This document shows positions 1 to 7,883 of a stretch of 19,975 nucleotides of DNA, piece after piece; position 1 is the first letter of the stretch, and each line of letters begins with the position of its first letter. Made by a program: the position numbers and the translations under genes. Source of the stretch: Bryobacterales bacterium. GTDB lineage: Bacteria; Acidobacteriota; Terriglobia; Bryobacterales; Bryobacteraceae. The DNA is taken from NCBI GenBank assembly GCA_016789785.1, contig JAEUQE010000119.1, positions 1 to 19,975 on the forward strand, in the 5' to 3' direction. Under the pieces are notes generated by a model, which was not told the DNA's origin, ran no database searches, and was given only the letters and a program-made list of their open reading frames with translations.

Positions 1-2361
1 GAGACCGGCTTCCCGGAAGAGGTCCTCGAGAAAATCCAGGCTCTCCCCGAAGTCGACGTCGCAGTGCCGGTGATCGAAGCCAATGTCAGCACGGGTTTGA
101 AAGGGCAGGGCAATTTGCTGGTGCTTGCGGTCGACATGACGGGCGATCGCAGCCTTCGTCAGTACGAGTTCGAGGAAGGTGAGGAGTCGGTCATTGATGA
201 TCCGCTGGTCTTCCTTGCCCAGCCCGATTCGATGATCGTCACGCGCGACTTTGCGGCGGCCAATGGCATCGCCACCAACAGCAAGATCAACCTCGACACT
301 ATGGATGGCCCGAAACAGTTCACTGTACGGGGCATCATGAAGAGCGGTGGGCTCGCCAGCGCATTCGGCGGCAACCTTGCCATCATGGACATCTACGCCG
401 CACAGAAGGTTTTTGGACGCGGCCGCATGTTCGATCGCATCGACCTGACCTTGAAGCCTGAGATCACGGTCGATGCCGGCAAGGCCGCGATTGACAGGAT
501 GCTTGGCGCAGGCTTTCAGGTGGACCCGCCATCGTCGCGCGGCAAACAGTTCGAAGCCATCGCCAAGCTCTTCAGCGTCGCGGCGTCCATGAACAGCCTG
601 TTCGCACTGCTCATCGGCCTGTTCATCATCTACAACACGTTTGCCATTGCCGTGACGCAGCGCCGCTCGGAGATCGGCATTCTTCGTTCGCTTGGCGCCT
701 CGCGTGGCCAGATTCGCGCACTATTCCTGCTGGAGAGCGCGATGATGGGCCTCACCGGCAGCCTCATCGGGATTTTCTTTGGCCTGCTGATGGCGAAGGG
801 CATGTCGAGCTACATCAGTTCGTTTCTCGGCGAGGTTTACGGCGTCGCGCAGCAGACGGAAGACATCGCCGCCGATCCTACGATCCTCATCGCTGCCTTG
901 CTGATCGGTGTGGCGACCAGTCTCGCGGCCGCATGGATTCCCGCGAGCGATGCTGCCAAGGTAGATCCCGTAAAGGCGATTCACAAAGGCGCCTACGAGA
1001 GCTTCACCGCGCAGGAGAGCCGTCTCCGAATGATCGCCGCCTTCAGCTTCGTCGTCATCGCGATCGCTTGCTCCATTACTGGCGGCAGGAGCGGACCACG
1101 TCTCTACATCGGATATCTTTCGGTCGTCCTCGCCGCCATCATGCTGACTCCCGCGCTTGTGAAGCGTGTGGTGCAGGCGCTGCGTCCCGTGTTGCGCAGT
1201 GTGCTGCCTGTGGAAGGCGCGCTTGCCGCCGACAGCCTGATGCAGACGCCGCGCCGCACGTCGGCAACCGTGGCCGCGGTGATGTTGTCGCTGTCGCTGG
1301 TTATTGGGCTCGGCGGTGTCGCCGCCGCCAGCTACAGCTCCATCTACGATTGGATGACCGCCGCGCTCAACCCCGACCTTTTCGTTGGGAGCTCAGAGCA
1401 GATCGCGGATCGCAGCTTCCGCTTCCCACCTGAGATCGGCGACGAGATGAGGAAGATGGACTTCATCGACGAAGTGCAGATGGTGCGCTCGGCGCGGGTG
1501 CTCTACAAGGACACTCCTGTGATGATGGTTTCCACGTCGCTCGAAAGCCTGAAGCGCCGCATCAAACCGAAAGTCGTTGCAGGTGACCTGGAGCAGGCCT
1601 ATCGCGACGCCGCGGCCGGCAAAGGTGTCATCCTTTCGGACAACCTCGCATTGCAGGAAGGTCTCAAGCTCGGAGATGTAATGGAGATCAGTTCTCCCAG
1701 CGGCATTCTCAAACTGCCAGTGCTTGCGATCACCATCGACTACTCCGATCAACGCGGCGCACTCCTGATGGATCGTTCCCTCTACATCGAGAAATGGAAA
1801 GATCCCTCGGTGAACCTCTTCCGCGTGTATACCAGGAACGGCATCGGGCCGGAAGAAGCCAAGCGCCGCATCCTGGAGCGCTTCGGCAGTGAGCGAAAGC
1901 TTTTCGTGATGACGAACCAGCAAGTACGGGACTACATCCTCAAGATCACCGATCAGTGGTTCGGGCTTACTTACATGCAGATTTTCGTGGCCGTGCTGGT
2001 GGCGGTGCTCGGCATCATCAACAGCCTCACGGTGTCCATCACTGATCGCCGCCGCGAACTCGGCGTACTGCAGGCGGTTGGCGGTCTGCGCCGGCAAGTG
2101 AGGCAAGCCGTATGGATGGAGGCGATTGGCATCGGCGTGGTCAGTCTGGTATTGGGTCTGCTTCTGGGTGGCGTGATCCTGCAGTATTACCTTGACGCCA
2201 TTCGCGAGGATCTCGCGGGGATGCGGCTCGACTATCAATATCCGGTACGCATTGCTCTGATGTTGATCCCGACCATGCTAATCACCGCGTTCGCATCGGC
2301 TCTGTGGCCGGCGGAAACGGCGGTTCGTTCATCGTTAGTGGAGGCCTTGGAATATGAATAA
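1..2361 (+). CDS. FtsX/MacB-like ABC transporter permease (5'-truncated)
   Basis: The frame is open from the first base, so the N-terminus lies outside the window; 786 residues are visible. It reads as a duplicated FtsX-type permease. The first periplasmic (MacB-PCD-like) part is followed by a membrane block from about residue 197, then the cytoplasmic coupling sequence QRRSEIGILRSLGASRGQ. A middle membrane region and second periplasmic part follow, and a C-terminal block repeats the motif as DRRRELGVLQAVGGLRRQ. These two helices are the family's contact with the ABC ATPase, which is not visible and may lie upstream. Family members move lipoproteins, lipids or other envelope substrates rather than importing solutes. 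The gene overlaps the next by 8 bp (ATGAATAA), so the two are probably translationally coupled. Family is confident; substrate is unknown. Confidence 0.9.
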   Translation, partial: ETGFPEEVLEKIQALPEVDVAVPVIEANVSTGLKGQGNLLVLAVDMTGDRSLRQYEFEEGEESVIDDPLVFLAQPDSMIVTRDFAAANGIATNSKINLDTMDGPKQFTVRGIMKSGGLASAFGGNLAIMDIYAAQKVFGRGRMFDRIDLTLKPEITVDAGKAAIDRMLGAGFQVDPPSSRGKQFEAIAKLFSVAASMNSLFALLIGLFIIYNTFAIAVTQRRSEIGILRSLGASRGQIRALFLLESAMMGLTGSLIGIFFGLLMAKGMSSYISSFLGEVYGVAQQTEDIAADPTILIAALLIGVATSLAAAWIPASDAAKVDPVKAIHKGAYESFTAQESRLRMIAAFSFVVIAIACSITGGRSGPRLYIGYLSVVLAAIMLTPALVKRVVQALRPVLRSVLPVEGALAADSLMQTPRRTSATVAAVMLSLSLVIGLGGVAAASYSSIYDWMTAALNPDLFVGSSEQIADRSFRFPPEIGDEMRKMDFIDEVQMVRSARVLYKDTPVMMVSTSLESLKRRIKPKVVAGDLEQAYRDAAAGKGVILSDNLALQEGLKLGDVMEISSPSGILKLPVLAITIDYSDQRGALLMDRSLYIEKWKDPSVNLFRVYTRNGIGPEEAKRRILERFGSERKLFVMTNQQVRDYILKITDQWFGLTYMQIFVAVLVAVLGIINSLTVSITDRRRELGVLQAVGGLRRQVRQAVWMEAIGIGVVSLVLGLLLGGVILQYYLDAIREDLAGMRLDYQYPVRIALMLIPTMLITAFASALWPAETAVRSSLVEALEYE

Positions 2362-3115
2362 GTGGAACGGAGGCACCGTTGTCCTCCTGCTATGCGCGGC
2401 CTGTGGATTTGCGCAGGACGCCCGGCAGATCATGCTCGAAGTGCAGAATCGCGCACGTTCGAATTCGCAGCACTACGAAGGCACTCTGAAAGTGGTGGAC
2501 AGCAAGAGTAAGATTACGGAAAAGCGCTGGACCTATGACCGCATCGGATCAGCAGGCCAGAGCAAAGTGATTTTGCGATTCACGGCCCCGGCGGAAGTGA
2601 AGGGCGTTGCGGTCCTGGTGGTCAATCACCAGGAGCGCGCCTCCGATCAATGGATGTGGACCCCGTCGCTGCAGCGCGACCGTCGCATCGCCCTGCAGGA
2701 TCGCTCCACCCGCTTCTTTGGCACCGACTTCAGCTTTGAGGATCTGGAGGAGCGTGACGTTCAGCAGTTCGAATACACCGTGCTGGGGGAGGAGAAGTGC
2801 GGGTCCACTGTCTGCTATAAGCTCGAATCCCGCCCCACGAAGACCAAGGCTTCGCAGTACACGCATTCCTTTGTCTGGGTGGAGAAGGAGAGGCTGGTCA
2901 TTCTTCGTGTCGACGGATATCAACGGGACAAGCTTCTGCGCCGCATCCAGTACAGCGATCATCAAAAGGTACAGAACATTTGGACTCCGCTCTCCATCGA
3001 AGTGGATGATGTGGGCCGCAAGAGTAAGACAGTGTTACGCACCGACAAGCTCCAATACAATTTGCCTGTGAAAGAAGAGATGTTCACCTTGCAGGCGTTG
3101 CGCCGCGAATCATGA
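2354..3115 (+). CDS. Outer membrane lipoprotein-sorting-like protein (LolA fold, PF17131 type)
   Basis: A 253-residue protein with a short signal peptide (cleavage likely after CGFAQ, residue about 21). The mature part resembles the uncharacterised LolA-like lipoprotein-sorting family (TP0789 type): an open beta-barrel with the features FTAPAEVKGVAVLV, a Trp-rich WMWTPSLQRDRRI segment and FFGTDFSFEDLEERD. In LolA-fold proteins the concave sheet carries an acyl chain across the periplasm. Its position between an FtsX permease (8-bp overlap upstream) and an outer-membrane barrel (4-bp ATGA overlap downstream) suggests it ferries a hydrophobic cargo between the two. There are two Cys in the mature part (C127 and C132, in EKCGSTVCYKL) that could form a disulfide. 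The family call is good; the cargo is inference. Confidence 0.85.
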   Translation: MNKWNGGTVVLLLCAACGFAQDARQIMLEVQNRARSNSQHYEGTLKVVDSKSKITEKRWTYDRIGSAGQSKVILRFTAPAEVKGVAVLVVNHQERASDQWMWTPSLQRDRRIALQDRSTRFFGTDFSFEDLEERDVQQFEYTVLGEEKCGSTVCYKLESRPTKTKASQYTHSFVWVEKERLVILRVDGYQRDKLLRRIQYSDHQKVQNIWTPLSIEVDDVGRKSKTVLRTDKLQYNLPVKEEMFTLQALRRES

Positions 3116-4326
3116 GATTGATCTTATTCCTGTTTGCCGGCTCGCTCTTCGCGCAGAATTTCACCCAGCGCGGGTACCTTGAGACGCGTGGGCTCTTCTT
3201 CCCACAGACGGTGCAGGGCGACTCCAGCCGTGCCATCGGAGAGGCGATCTTTCGCTGGGATGTGTCGTACAAGCTCAACGAAAACTGGAAGCTGAACGGC
3301 ATGATCGACACCAGGACGGACACGCACCGCCAGGTGGAACGCGAGGCGCGGATTGACTGGCAGGACCGCTCGCTGCAGCGCCCGGCATTGTCGTTGCGCC
3401 GTTTCAGCACCAGTTACTCCAAGAAAGGACTGACTGTCGAGATCGGGAAGCAGTTCATTCGTTGGGGCAAGGCCGATATCCTCAATCCCACCGACCGTTT
3501 TGCGCCGAAGGACTTTCTGGAAGTAATTAATTTCGACTTTCTCGGCGTTCTCGCCGCGCGCGCCACTTACGAGCGTGGCGGTGAGACGTTCGACTTCGTC
3601 TACACCCCCCGCATGACCCCCAGCCGTGCACCGCTCGGGAATCAGCGATGGGTGGTGATCCCCCAGGAACTCGGCACCATTCCGGTGACCGATCTTGGCA
3701 ACGTCTATCCCGGCGCCGGCCAGGTCGGCTTTCGCTGGAATCACATCGGACGCGGCTACGAGGTGTCTGGCAGCTTCTTTGAAGGCTTCAACCACCTGCC
3801 GTCCATCGCCCCTGAGATCGTCAGCCTCCCGATCTCGGTAAACGTGCGGCGCGTCTTTCCCCGGTTGCGCTTCTATGGCGCCGATGCCGCGGTGCCGCTA
3901 CCGTGGTTCACGGTGAAGGGAGAGGCCGGCTACTTCACCTCATCGGATAGGCAAACTGACGAATTTCTGCTTTATGTCATCCAATTGGAGCGGCAGCAGG
4001 GGGAATGGTCGTTTGTGGGAGGTTACTCGGGCGAGTATGTGACTGAGCAGCGAAATCCGTTTTTTTTCGCTCCGGACCGCGGCGTAGCCCGGACCTTTCT
4101 CGGTCGTACTGGTTACACCATTGACGCCAACCGCAGTGTCGCGCTGGAGGCAGCGGTCCGGCAAAACGGGGACGGCGGCTATCTCAAAGGCGAATACTCC
4201 CAGGCATTCGGTCAGCACTGGCGAGCGACGGCAGGCTTCGTGCTGCTACGAGGCACTGCACAGGATTTCTTCGGCCAGTACCGCCGGAACTCGCACGCGT
4301 TGCTGACGATTCGCTACTCTTTCTGA
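3112..4326 (+). CDS. Outer-membrane beta-barrel protein (DUF1302-like)
   Basis: A 404-residue protein beginning with a 14-15 residue signal peptide (MRLILFLFAGSLFAQ). The rest consists of alternating hydrophobic/polar strands rich in Tyr, Trp and Arg, and it ends in ...LLTIRYSF. A terminal aromatic Phe is the classical BAM-recognised C-terminal strand. The segment GKQFIRWGKADILNPTDRF (about residues 111-130) resembles the conserved core of DUF1302-type porin-like proteins, often found beside RND/MMPL or FtsX transporters and LolA-like proteins. It starts inside the stop of the previous gene (ATGA), so all three genes are probably one operon. A role as outer-membrane acceptor or exit channel is inferred from context. 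The barrel call is solid; the exact family is less certain. Confidence 0.8.
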   Translation: MRLILFLFAGSLFAQNFTQRGYLETRGLFFPQTVQGDSSRAIGEAIFRWDVSYKLNENWKLNGMIDTRTDTHRQVEREARIDWQDRSLQRPALSLRRFSTSYSKKGLTVEIGKQFIRWGKADILNPTDRFAPKDFLEVINFDFLGVLAARATYERGGETFDFVYTPRMTPSRAPLGNQRWVVIPQELGTIPVTDLGNVYPGAGQVGFRWNHIGRGYEVSGSFFEGFNHLPSIAPEIVSLPISVNVRRVFPRLRFYGADAAVPLPWFTVKGEAGYFTSSDRQTDEFLLYVIQLERQQGEWSFVGGYSGEYVTEQRNPFFFAPDRGVARTFLGRTGYTIDANRSVALEAAVRQNGDGGYLKGEYSQAFGQHWRATAGFVLLRGTAQDFFGQYRRNSHALLTIRYSF

Positions 4327-4332
4327 GGGGAT

Positions 4333-4387
4333 GCTACAACCCAGAGTTTTCGGCCGGGACCGTGCGTTCCGGGGATATCGTTGTAGC
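4333..4387. repeat. 8-bp inverted repeat GCTACAAC / GTTGTAGC
   Basis: The arms at 4333-4340 and 4380-4387 are perfectly complementary, with a 39-nt GC-rich interior that contains two CCGG tetramers and may fold further. It starts 6 nt after the stop of the barrel gene. No T-tract follows, so a standard intrinsic terminator is not supported. It could be the base of a structured RNA or a mRNA 3'-end stabiliser. Confidence 0.4.
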
Positions 4388-4451
4388 GCCTGCCTGCATC
4401 GGCTCCGGTGCCCACAAGCGGAGAAGGCTCTCAAGAATCTGAACGCTCATG

Positions 4452-4460
4452 TGATATATT
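4452..4460 (+). promoter_or_regulatory. Extended -10 promoter element (TGATATATT)
   Basis: TG-A-TATATT is an extended -10 box. The best -35 candidate, TCAAGA at 4431-4436 (18-bp spacing), is poor. The box ends 8 nt before an ATG at 4469, so transcription would start at or next to that codon. It is the likely promoter for the SsuBC-like genes. Confidence 0.45.
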
Positions 4461-4468
4461 GCTCCACC

Positions 4469-4633
4469 ATGCCATCCAGTGCAGGATTCTCAGGCAGCGA
4501 ATTCATCGTCGGCCCAATGGGTGAAGCCAACGTGTGGGCGTCTCGGCGCCTGCGGGCACCCTCTCCGTCGGACGATTCCTCCCGAACAGCAGTGGTTGGC
4601 GTGACGACCTTCCTTGACGCGGAGCGCCCGTGA
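4469..4633 (+). CDS. Possible leaderless small ORF coupled to the ABC ATPase gene
   Basis: A 54-codon ORF (MPSSAGFSGSEFIVGPMGEA...) whose ATG sits 8 nt after a TATATT -10 box. Its TGA overlaps the GTG start of the ATPase gene (GTGA, 4630-4633), the usual signature of translational coupling. I recognise no domain, signal peptide or membrane segment, and codon bias is not decisive. It could be a leader ORF that controls or hands ribosomes to the ATPase gene, or the frame could be open by chance in GC-rich DNA. Its placement between a promoter and a coupled start is the only positive evidence. Confidence 0.35.
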   Translation: MPSSAGFSGSEFIVGPMGEANVWASRRLRAPSPSDDSSRTAVVGVTTFLDAERP

Positions 4634-5421
4634 GCCCGTTGCAGCCTCCCGCGATTCGCTTCCACAACATCGCGAAACGATTCCCAGGTTACACGGCAGT
4701 GGAAGGCATCGATCTCGACGTTCAGGCGGGCCGATTTCTTTCCGTAGTTGGTCCATCCGGTTGCGGCAAGTCAACCCTTCTCAACATGGCTGCGGGGTTG
4801 ATGGAGCCCTCGCAGGGCCGCGTGGAGATGTTTGGCGAGCCGTTGGAGGGCATCAACCGGCGAGCCGGATATATGTTCCAACAGGAAGCGCTACTACCCT
4901 GGAGAACCGTCCTCGGCAACATTGCGTTTGGGCCGACGATGGCGGGAACGAAGGCTGCTGAAGCTGCCAGGACCGCGCAAGACTGGATCAAACGCGTTGG
5001 CCTCGACGGATTCGCCGATCGCTACCCGCACCAACTGAGCGGTGGGATGCGCAAACGGGTCGCGATGGCACAAACCTGGATCACCAACCCCGAAATCATC
5101 TTGATGGACGAGCCCTTTGGCGCGCTCGACGTACACACCCGCTTGCGCATGGAGAGCGAAATCCTCGGCCTATGGGCGGAAACGAAGAAGACGGTCATGT
5201 TTGTCACGCACGATTTGGAAGAGGCCATCGCACTATCCGATGAGGTCGTGGTCCTCTCAGCCGGTCCGGCCAGCCGGATCGTCGGACGCTACGAGGTGAA
5301 CCTCGAACGCCCTCGCAACCTCATCGATATCAAGACTGATACCCGGTTCACCGCGATCTATGGGTCGATTTGGCGCGACCTGCGCGGGGAAGTCCTCAAG
5401 AGCTATGAGCGCCACGAATAA
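4630..5421 (+). CDS. ABC transporter ATP-binding protein, NitT/TauT (SsuB/TauB-like) family
   Basis: This 263-residue ATPase would power uptake of a small solute; family substrates include nitrate, taurine/sulfonates, thiamine precursors and riboflavin. Complete ATPase motifs are visible: Walker A GPSGCGKST (41-49), Q-loop Q84/Q85, signature LSGGM (136-140), Walker B IILMDE (156-161), D-loop GALD (164-167) and H-loop H194. The sequence after the signature, RKRVAMAQTW, departs from the usual QQRVALARA of SsuB. The GTG start is preceded by GGAG at 4621-4624, 5 nt away. The permease gene overlaps its 3' end by 17 bp. No periplasmic binding protein is encoded beside it, so the substrate cannot be named. 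Confidence 0.93.
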   Translation: MSPLQPPAIRFHNIAKRFPGYTAVEGIDLDVQAGRFLSVVGPSGCGKSTLLNMAAGLMEPSQGRVEMFGEPLEGINRRAGYMFQQEALLPWRTVLGNIAFGPTMAGTKAAEAARTAQDWIKRVGLDGFADRYPHQLSGGMRKRVAMAQTWITNPEIILMDEPFGALDVHTRLRMESEILGLWAETKKTVMFVTHDLEEAIALSDEVVVLSAGPASRIVGRYEVNLERPRNLIDIKTDTRFTAIYGSIWRDLRGEVLKSYERHE

Positions 5422-6208
5422 GACCCGCGCCGTTCCGATGCTCGTCTGGCAGTTGCTCCTTGGGGCTGTGCTTGTCGCTGCCTGGGAGGCTGGAACCAGC
5501 GCGCGTTTGCTCGACAAGTTCTTTTTCAGCCGGCCCTCGGATATCGCCAATCGGGTATGGCAACTCTTCTCCAACGGTTCGGTCTGGAGCCACCTCGGCA
5601 CCACCCTGCTCGAAGCCGCACTGTCGTTCGCCATCGGCGTGGCGGCGGGTGTGGTTTTCGGGTTCCTGCTGGCGCGAAACGATTTTCTCGCTGCGTTGCT
5701 GGATCCATATCTCCGCGTGGCGAACGCCTTGCCACGTGTGGTCCTTGCCCCGGTTTTCCTGCTTTGGTTCGGACTTGGGATCTGGTCCAAAGTTGCACTT
5801 GGTGTCACGGTGGTCTTCTTCATCGTCTTCTTCAACACGTTTCAGGGCGTGCGCGAAGTGGATCCCGTGATCATCAACAATGCCCGGATGCTTGGAGCCT
5901 CCGAACGCCAACTGGTGCGGCACGTGCTTATCCCCAGCGCGCTGAGCTGGATCTTTTCGAGCTTGCACATCTCGATTGGGTTCGCGATTATCGCCGTCGT
6001 GGTCGGTGAGTATCTTGGAGCTGCCCGCGGTGTCGGCTACATGATCGCGCAAGCCGAGGGGGTGTTCGATACCACGGGCGTTTTCGCGGGAATGGCGATC
6101 CTGGCGGGTGTGGTGCTTTGTGTGGGCGCGATGGTCGGCCGGTTGGAGCGCTACCTGCTTCGCTGGAAAGCCCACAACACTGGTTCGAAAAGCGGAGAGG
6201 TTTCGTGA
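5405..6208 (+). CDS. ABC transporter permease, NitT/TauT (SsuC/TauC-like) family
   Basis: An inner-membrane permease of 267 residues with about six hydrophobic segments and the EAA coupling loop NNARMLGASERQLVRHVLIP, which docks on the ATPase encoded just upstream. The region around NALPRVVLAPVFLLWFGLG is typical of SsuC/TauC permeases. I chose the ATG at 5405, which overlaps the ATPase gene by 17 bp and has a GGGGAAG Shine-Dalgarno about 10 nt upstream. An in-frame ATG at 5360 would add 15 polar residues lying inside the ATPase gene. Together with that ATPase it forms a plausible importer core that lacks a local substrate-binding protein. Family is confident; substrate is unknown. Confidence 0.92.
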   Translation: MSATNKTRAVPMLVWQLLLGAVLVAAWEAGTSARLLDKFFFSRPSDIANRVWQLFSNGSVWSHLGTTLLEAALSFAIGVAAGVVFGFLLARNDFLAALLDPYLRVANALPRVVLAPVFLLWFGLGIWSKVALGVTVVFFIVFFNTFQGVREVDPVIINNARMLGASERQLVRHVLIPSALSWIFSSLHISIGFAIIAVVVGEYLGAARGVGYMIAQAEGVFDTTGVFAGMAILAGVVLCVGAMVGRLERYLLRWKAHNTGSKSGEVS

Positions 6209-6214
6209 GGGGCC

Positions 6215-6242
6215 GGGTACGCAGGTGAGGATACCGGTACCC
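6215..6242. repeat. Inverted repeat GGGTAC / GTACCC between convergent genes
   Basis: The 6-bp arms at 6215-6220 and 6237-6242 lie in the 89-bp gap between the permease and purF stops. A second small hairpin, CCACC/GGTGG (6242-6256), follows. Neither has a T-tract. They may act as a bidirectional or Rho-dependent termination zone, but the support is weak. Confidence 0.25.
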
Positions 6243-6297
6243 CACCGCGCGGGTGGTTAGTTGTGTCGACGCGGTCTTGCAGCGGCGGCGGGTGTCC

Positions 6298-7704
6298 CTA
6301 CCGGCGGGTCTTCGCGGCCAGAAGGTCGTCTACATACACCAGATCGGTAGGATAGTCGCCGGTATAGCACGCATAGCAATATTCGCCCCGCTCGTCCTGT
6401 ACAGCCTCCGCCAGCCGTTCGAGCGAAAGATACTCGAGCGTATCCGCCTCCAGGAACGTACGGATGGACTCGACGCTCTGCCGGGCTGCGATCAGCTCAT
6501 CCTTGGTCGGAGTATCCACTCCATAGAAGCAGGGCGACACGGTCGGTGGGCACGAGATCCGCACGTGCACTTCCTTGGCGCCCGCGCCGCGCACCATGCG
6601 GACGATCTTGCGTGACGTTGTGCCGCGGACGATCGAATCATCCACCAGCACCACGCGCTTGCCTTCAAGCAGATGCCGCACCGGGTTGAGCTTCAGTTTG
6701 ACGCCGAAGTCGCGGATCGCCTGCGTCGGCTCAATGAACGTGCGGCCGACATAGTGGTTTCGAATCAGCCCCATCCGAAATGGAATACCCGCCTCAGTCG
6801 CATATCCCAGGGCCGCCGCGACGCCCGAGTCGGGCACCGGCACCACCACATCTGCCTCGGTCGCACACTGGCGCGCCAGCAAGCGTCCCATCATCTCGCG
6901 AGACTTCTGCACGGGCCGTCCAAATACCATCGAGTCCGGACGGGAGAAGTAAACATGCTCGAACACGCATTGCGACTTCGGCTGCCGGGGAGCGTAGCGC
7001 TCTCGCCGCATCCCTTCAGGGTCGACAATCACCATTTCCCCCGGCTCCACTTCTCCGAGATACCCCGCGCCGATCAGATCGAAAGCACACGTCTCCGACG
7101 CGAAGACATAGGCCGGCTGATCACCCGCAATCATGCCCATCGCCATCGGACGGAACGCGTGCGGATCGCGAACCACGATCAATTGTCTGTTCGAGATTAG
7201 CACCAGCGAGAACGCGCCTTCCAACTGCAGCAATGCGTCGCGCAACGCCGCGGCAAGCACCTTTTCCCGCGAACGGCTGATGAGATGCAGCACCACCTCG
7301 GTATCGCTGGATGCGTTGAAGATCGCGCCTTCGCTTTCAAGCTGCCGGCGGATTTCCATCGCATTCGTGATGTTCCCGTTGTGCGCAATCGCGATCCGGC
7401 CCTTGTTGGTCGTCACGGAGAATGGCTGGGCGTTCAGCAATGCGGTGTCGCCTGCGGTGGAGTAGCGAGTGTGGCCAATCGCGATATGGCCTGGAAGCGA
7501 GTTGATCGCCGACGGAGTGAAGATGTCGGCGACATGCCCCATCGCCTTGAAGCAGTAGACGTCATTGCCGTCGCTTGTGGCAATGCCGGCGCTTTCCTGC
7601 CCTCGATGCTGCAGAGCATGGATTCCCAGATTGGCCATGTTGGCGGCTTCCGGGTGGCCGAAAATCGCGAAAACTCCACATTCCTCGTGAAACTTGTCAA
7701 ACAT
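6298..7704 (-). CDS. purF: Amidophosphoribosyltransferase (PurF)
   Basis: Catalyses the first committed step of purine synthesis, PRPP plus glutamine to 5-phosphoribosylamine. With the ATG at 7704 the protein has 468 residues, and the catalytic Cys is residue 9 (MFDKFHEECGVF), so a short propeptide is presumably removed as in the Bacillus-type enzyme. The glutaminase motifs HTRYSTAG and HNGNITN are followed by the PRPP-binding motif VVLVDDSIVRGTT. Four Cys at the family's Fe-S positions (QCVFEHVYF, RISCPP and CYAC) indicate the 4Fe-4S class. Upstream in-frame starts at 7728 and 7782 exist. The 7782 start lies upstream of the TGCTACACT -10 box and is unlikely; 7728 remains possible. Neither start has a clear Shine-Dalgarno. 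Confidence 0.96.
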   Translation of the reverse strand: MFDKFHEECGVFAIFGHPEAANMANLGIHALQHRGQESAGIATSDGNDVYCFKAMGHVADIFTPSAINSLPGHIAIGHTRYSTAGDTALLNAQPFSVTTNKGRIAIAHNGNITNAMEIRRQLESEGAIFNASSDTEVVLHLISRSREKVLAAALRDALLQLEGAFSLVLISNRQLIVVRDPHAFRPMAMGMIAGDQPAYVFASETCAFDLIGAGYLGEVEPGEMVIVDPEGMRRERYAPRQPKSQCVFEHVYFSRPDSMVFGRPVQKSREMMGRLLARQCATEADVVVPVPDSGVAAALGYATEAGIPFRMGLIRNHYVGRTFIEPTQAIRDFGVKLKLNPVRHLLEGKRVVLVDDSIVRGTTSRKIVRMVRGAGAKEVHVRISCPPTVSPCFYGVDTPTKDELIAARQSVESIRTFLEADTLEYLSLERLAEAVQDERGEYCYACYTGDYPTDLVYVDDLLAAKTRR

Positions 7705-7747
7705 AGGTTGTTGGTTCACTGCTCTCATCGACCAGGGGAGGATTTCC

Positions 7748-7756
7748 AGTGTAGCA
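7748..7756 (-). promoter_or_regulatory. Extended -10 promoter element of purF (TGCTACACT)
   Basis: TG-C-TACACT on the minus strand, with no good -35. Transcription would begin near 7741, giving a 13-nt leader to the ATG at 7728 or a 36-nt leader to the one at 7704. The same TGnTACACT core precedes the neighbouring Tudor-domain gene. Confidence 0.45.
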
Positions 7757-7883
7757 GACACATGTGGAGCACGGTTGCGCAATCGTAACCGAAGGTGTGG
7801 GGTGGGATAGGAGGTTCACGTCACGAAGACGGAAGGCCCTTCGAAAGCGGCCTCGGGAGGCAGCCCCTTAAGACGTAGCCCCC

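Larger units (their letters stand above)
4327..4629. other. Intergenic region, structured, with possible promoter and small ORF
   Basis: About 300 bp between the barrel gene and the ABC ATPase. It holds an 8-bp perfect inverted repeat (4333-4340 with 4380-4387), a short CTCCG/CGGAG hairpin (4403-4423), an extended -10 box at 4452-4460 and a possible 54-codon ORF from 4469. I could not match it to a riboswitch I know. Confidence 0.5.

Noticed and set aside
1393..2238. 281-codon minus-strand open frame inside the permease gene
   Set aside because: His/Asp/Leu-rich text typical of an antisense shadow of a GC-rich gene; the plus-strand permease is clearly real.
4327..4629. Riboswitch (TPP, cobalamin or similar) before the ABC importer
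   Set aside because: I looked for the conserved CTGAGA and B12-box type motifs and did not find them.
7705..7782. Longer purF start at 7782
   Set aside because: It would start upstream of the TGCTACACT promoter element and add 26 residues ahead of the expected short propeptide.
7790..7883. Intrinsic terminator after the Tudor gene
   Set aside because: Only short GC-rich stems (such as GCCT/AGGC) and no T-tract on the minus strand.
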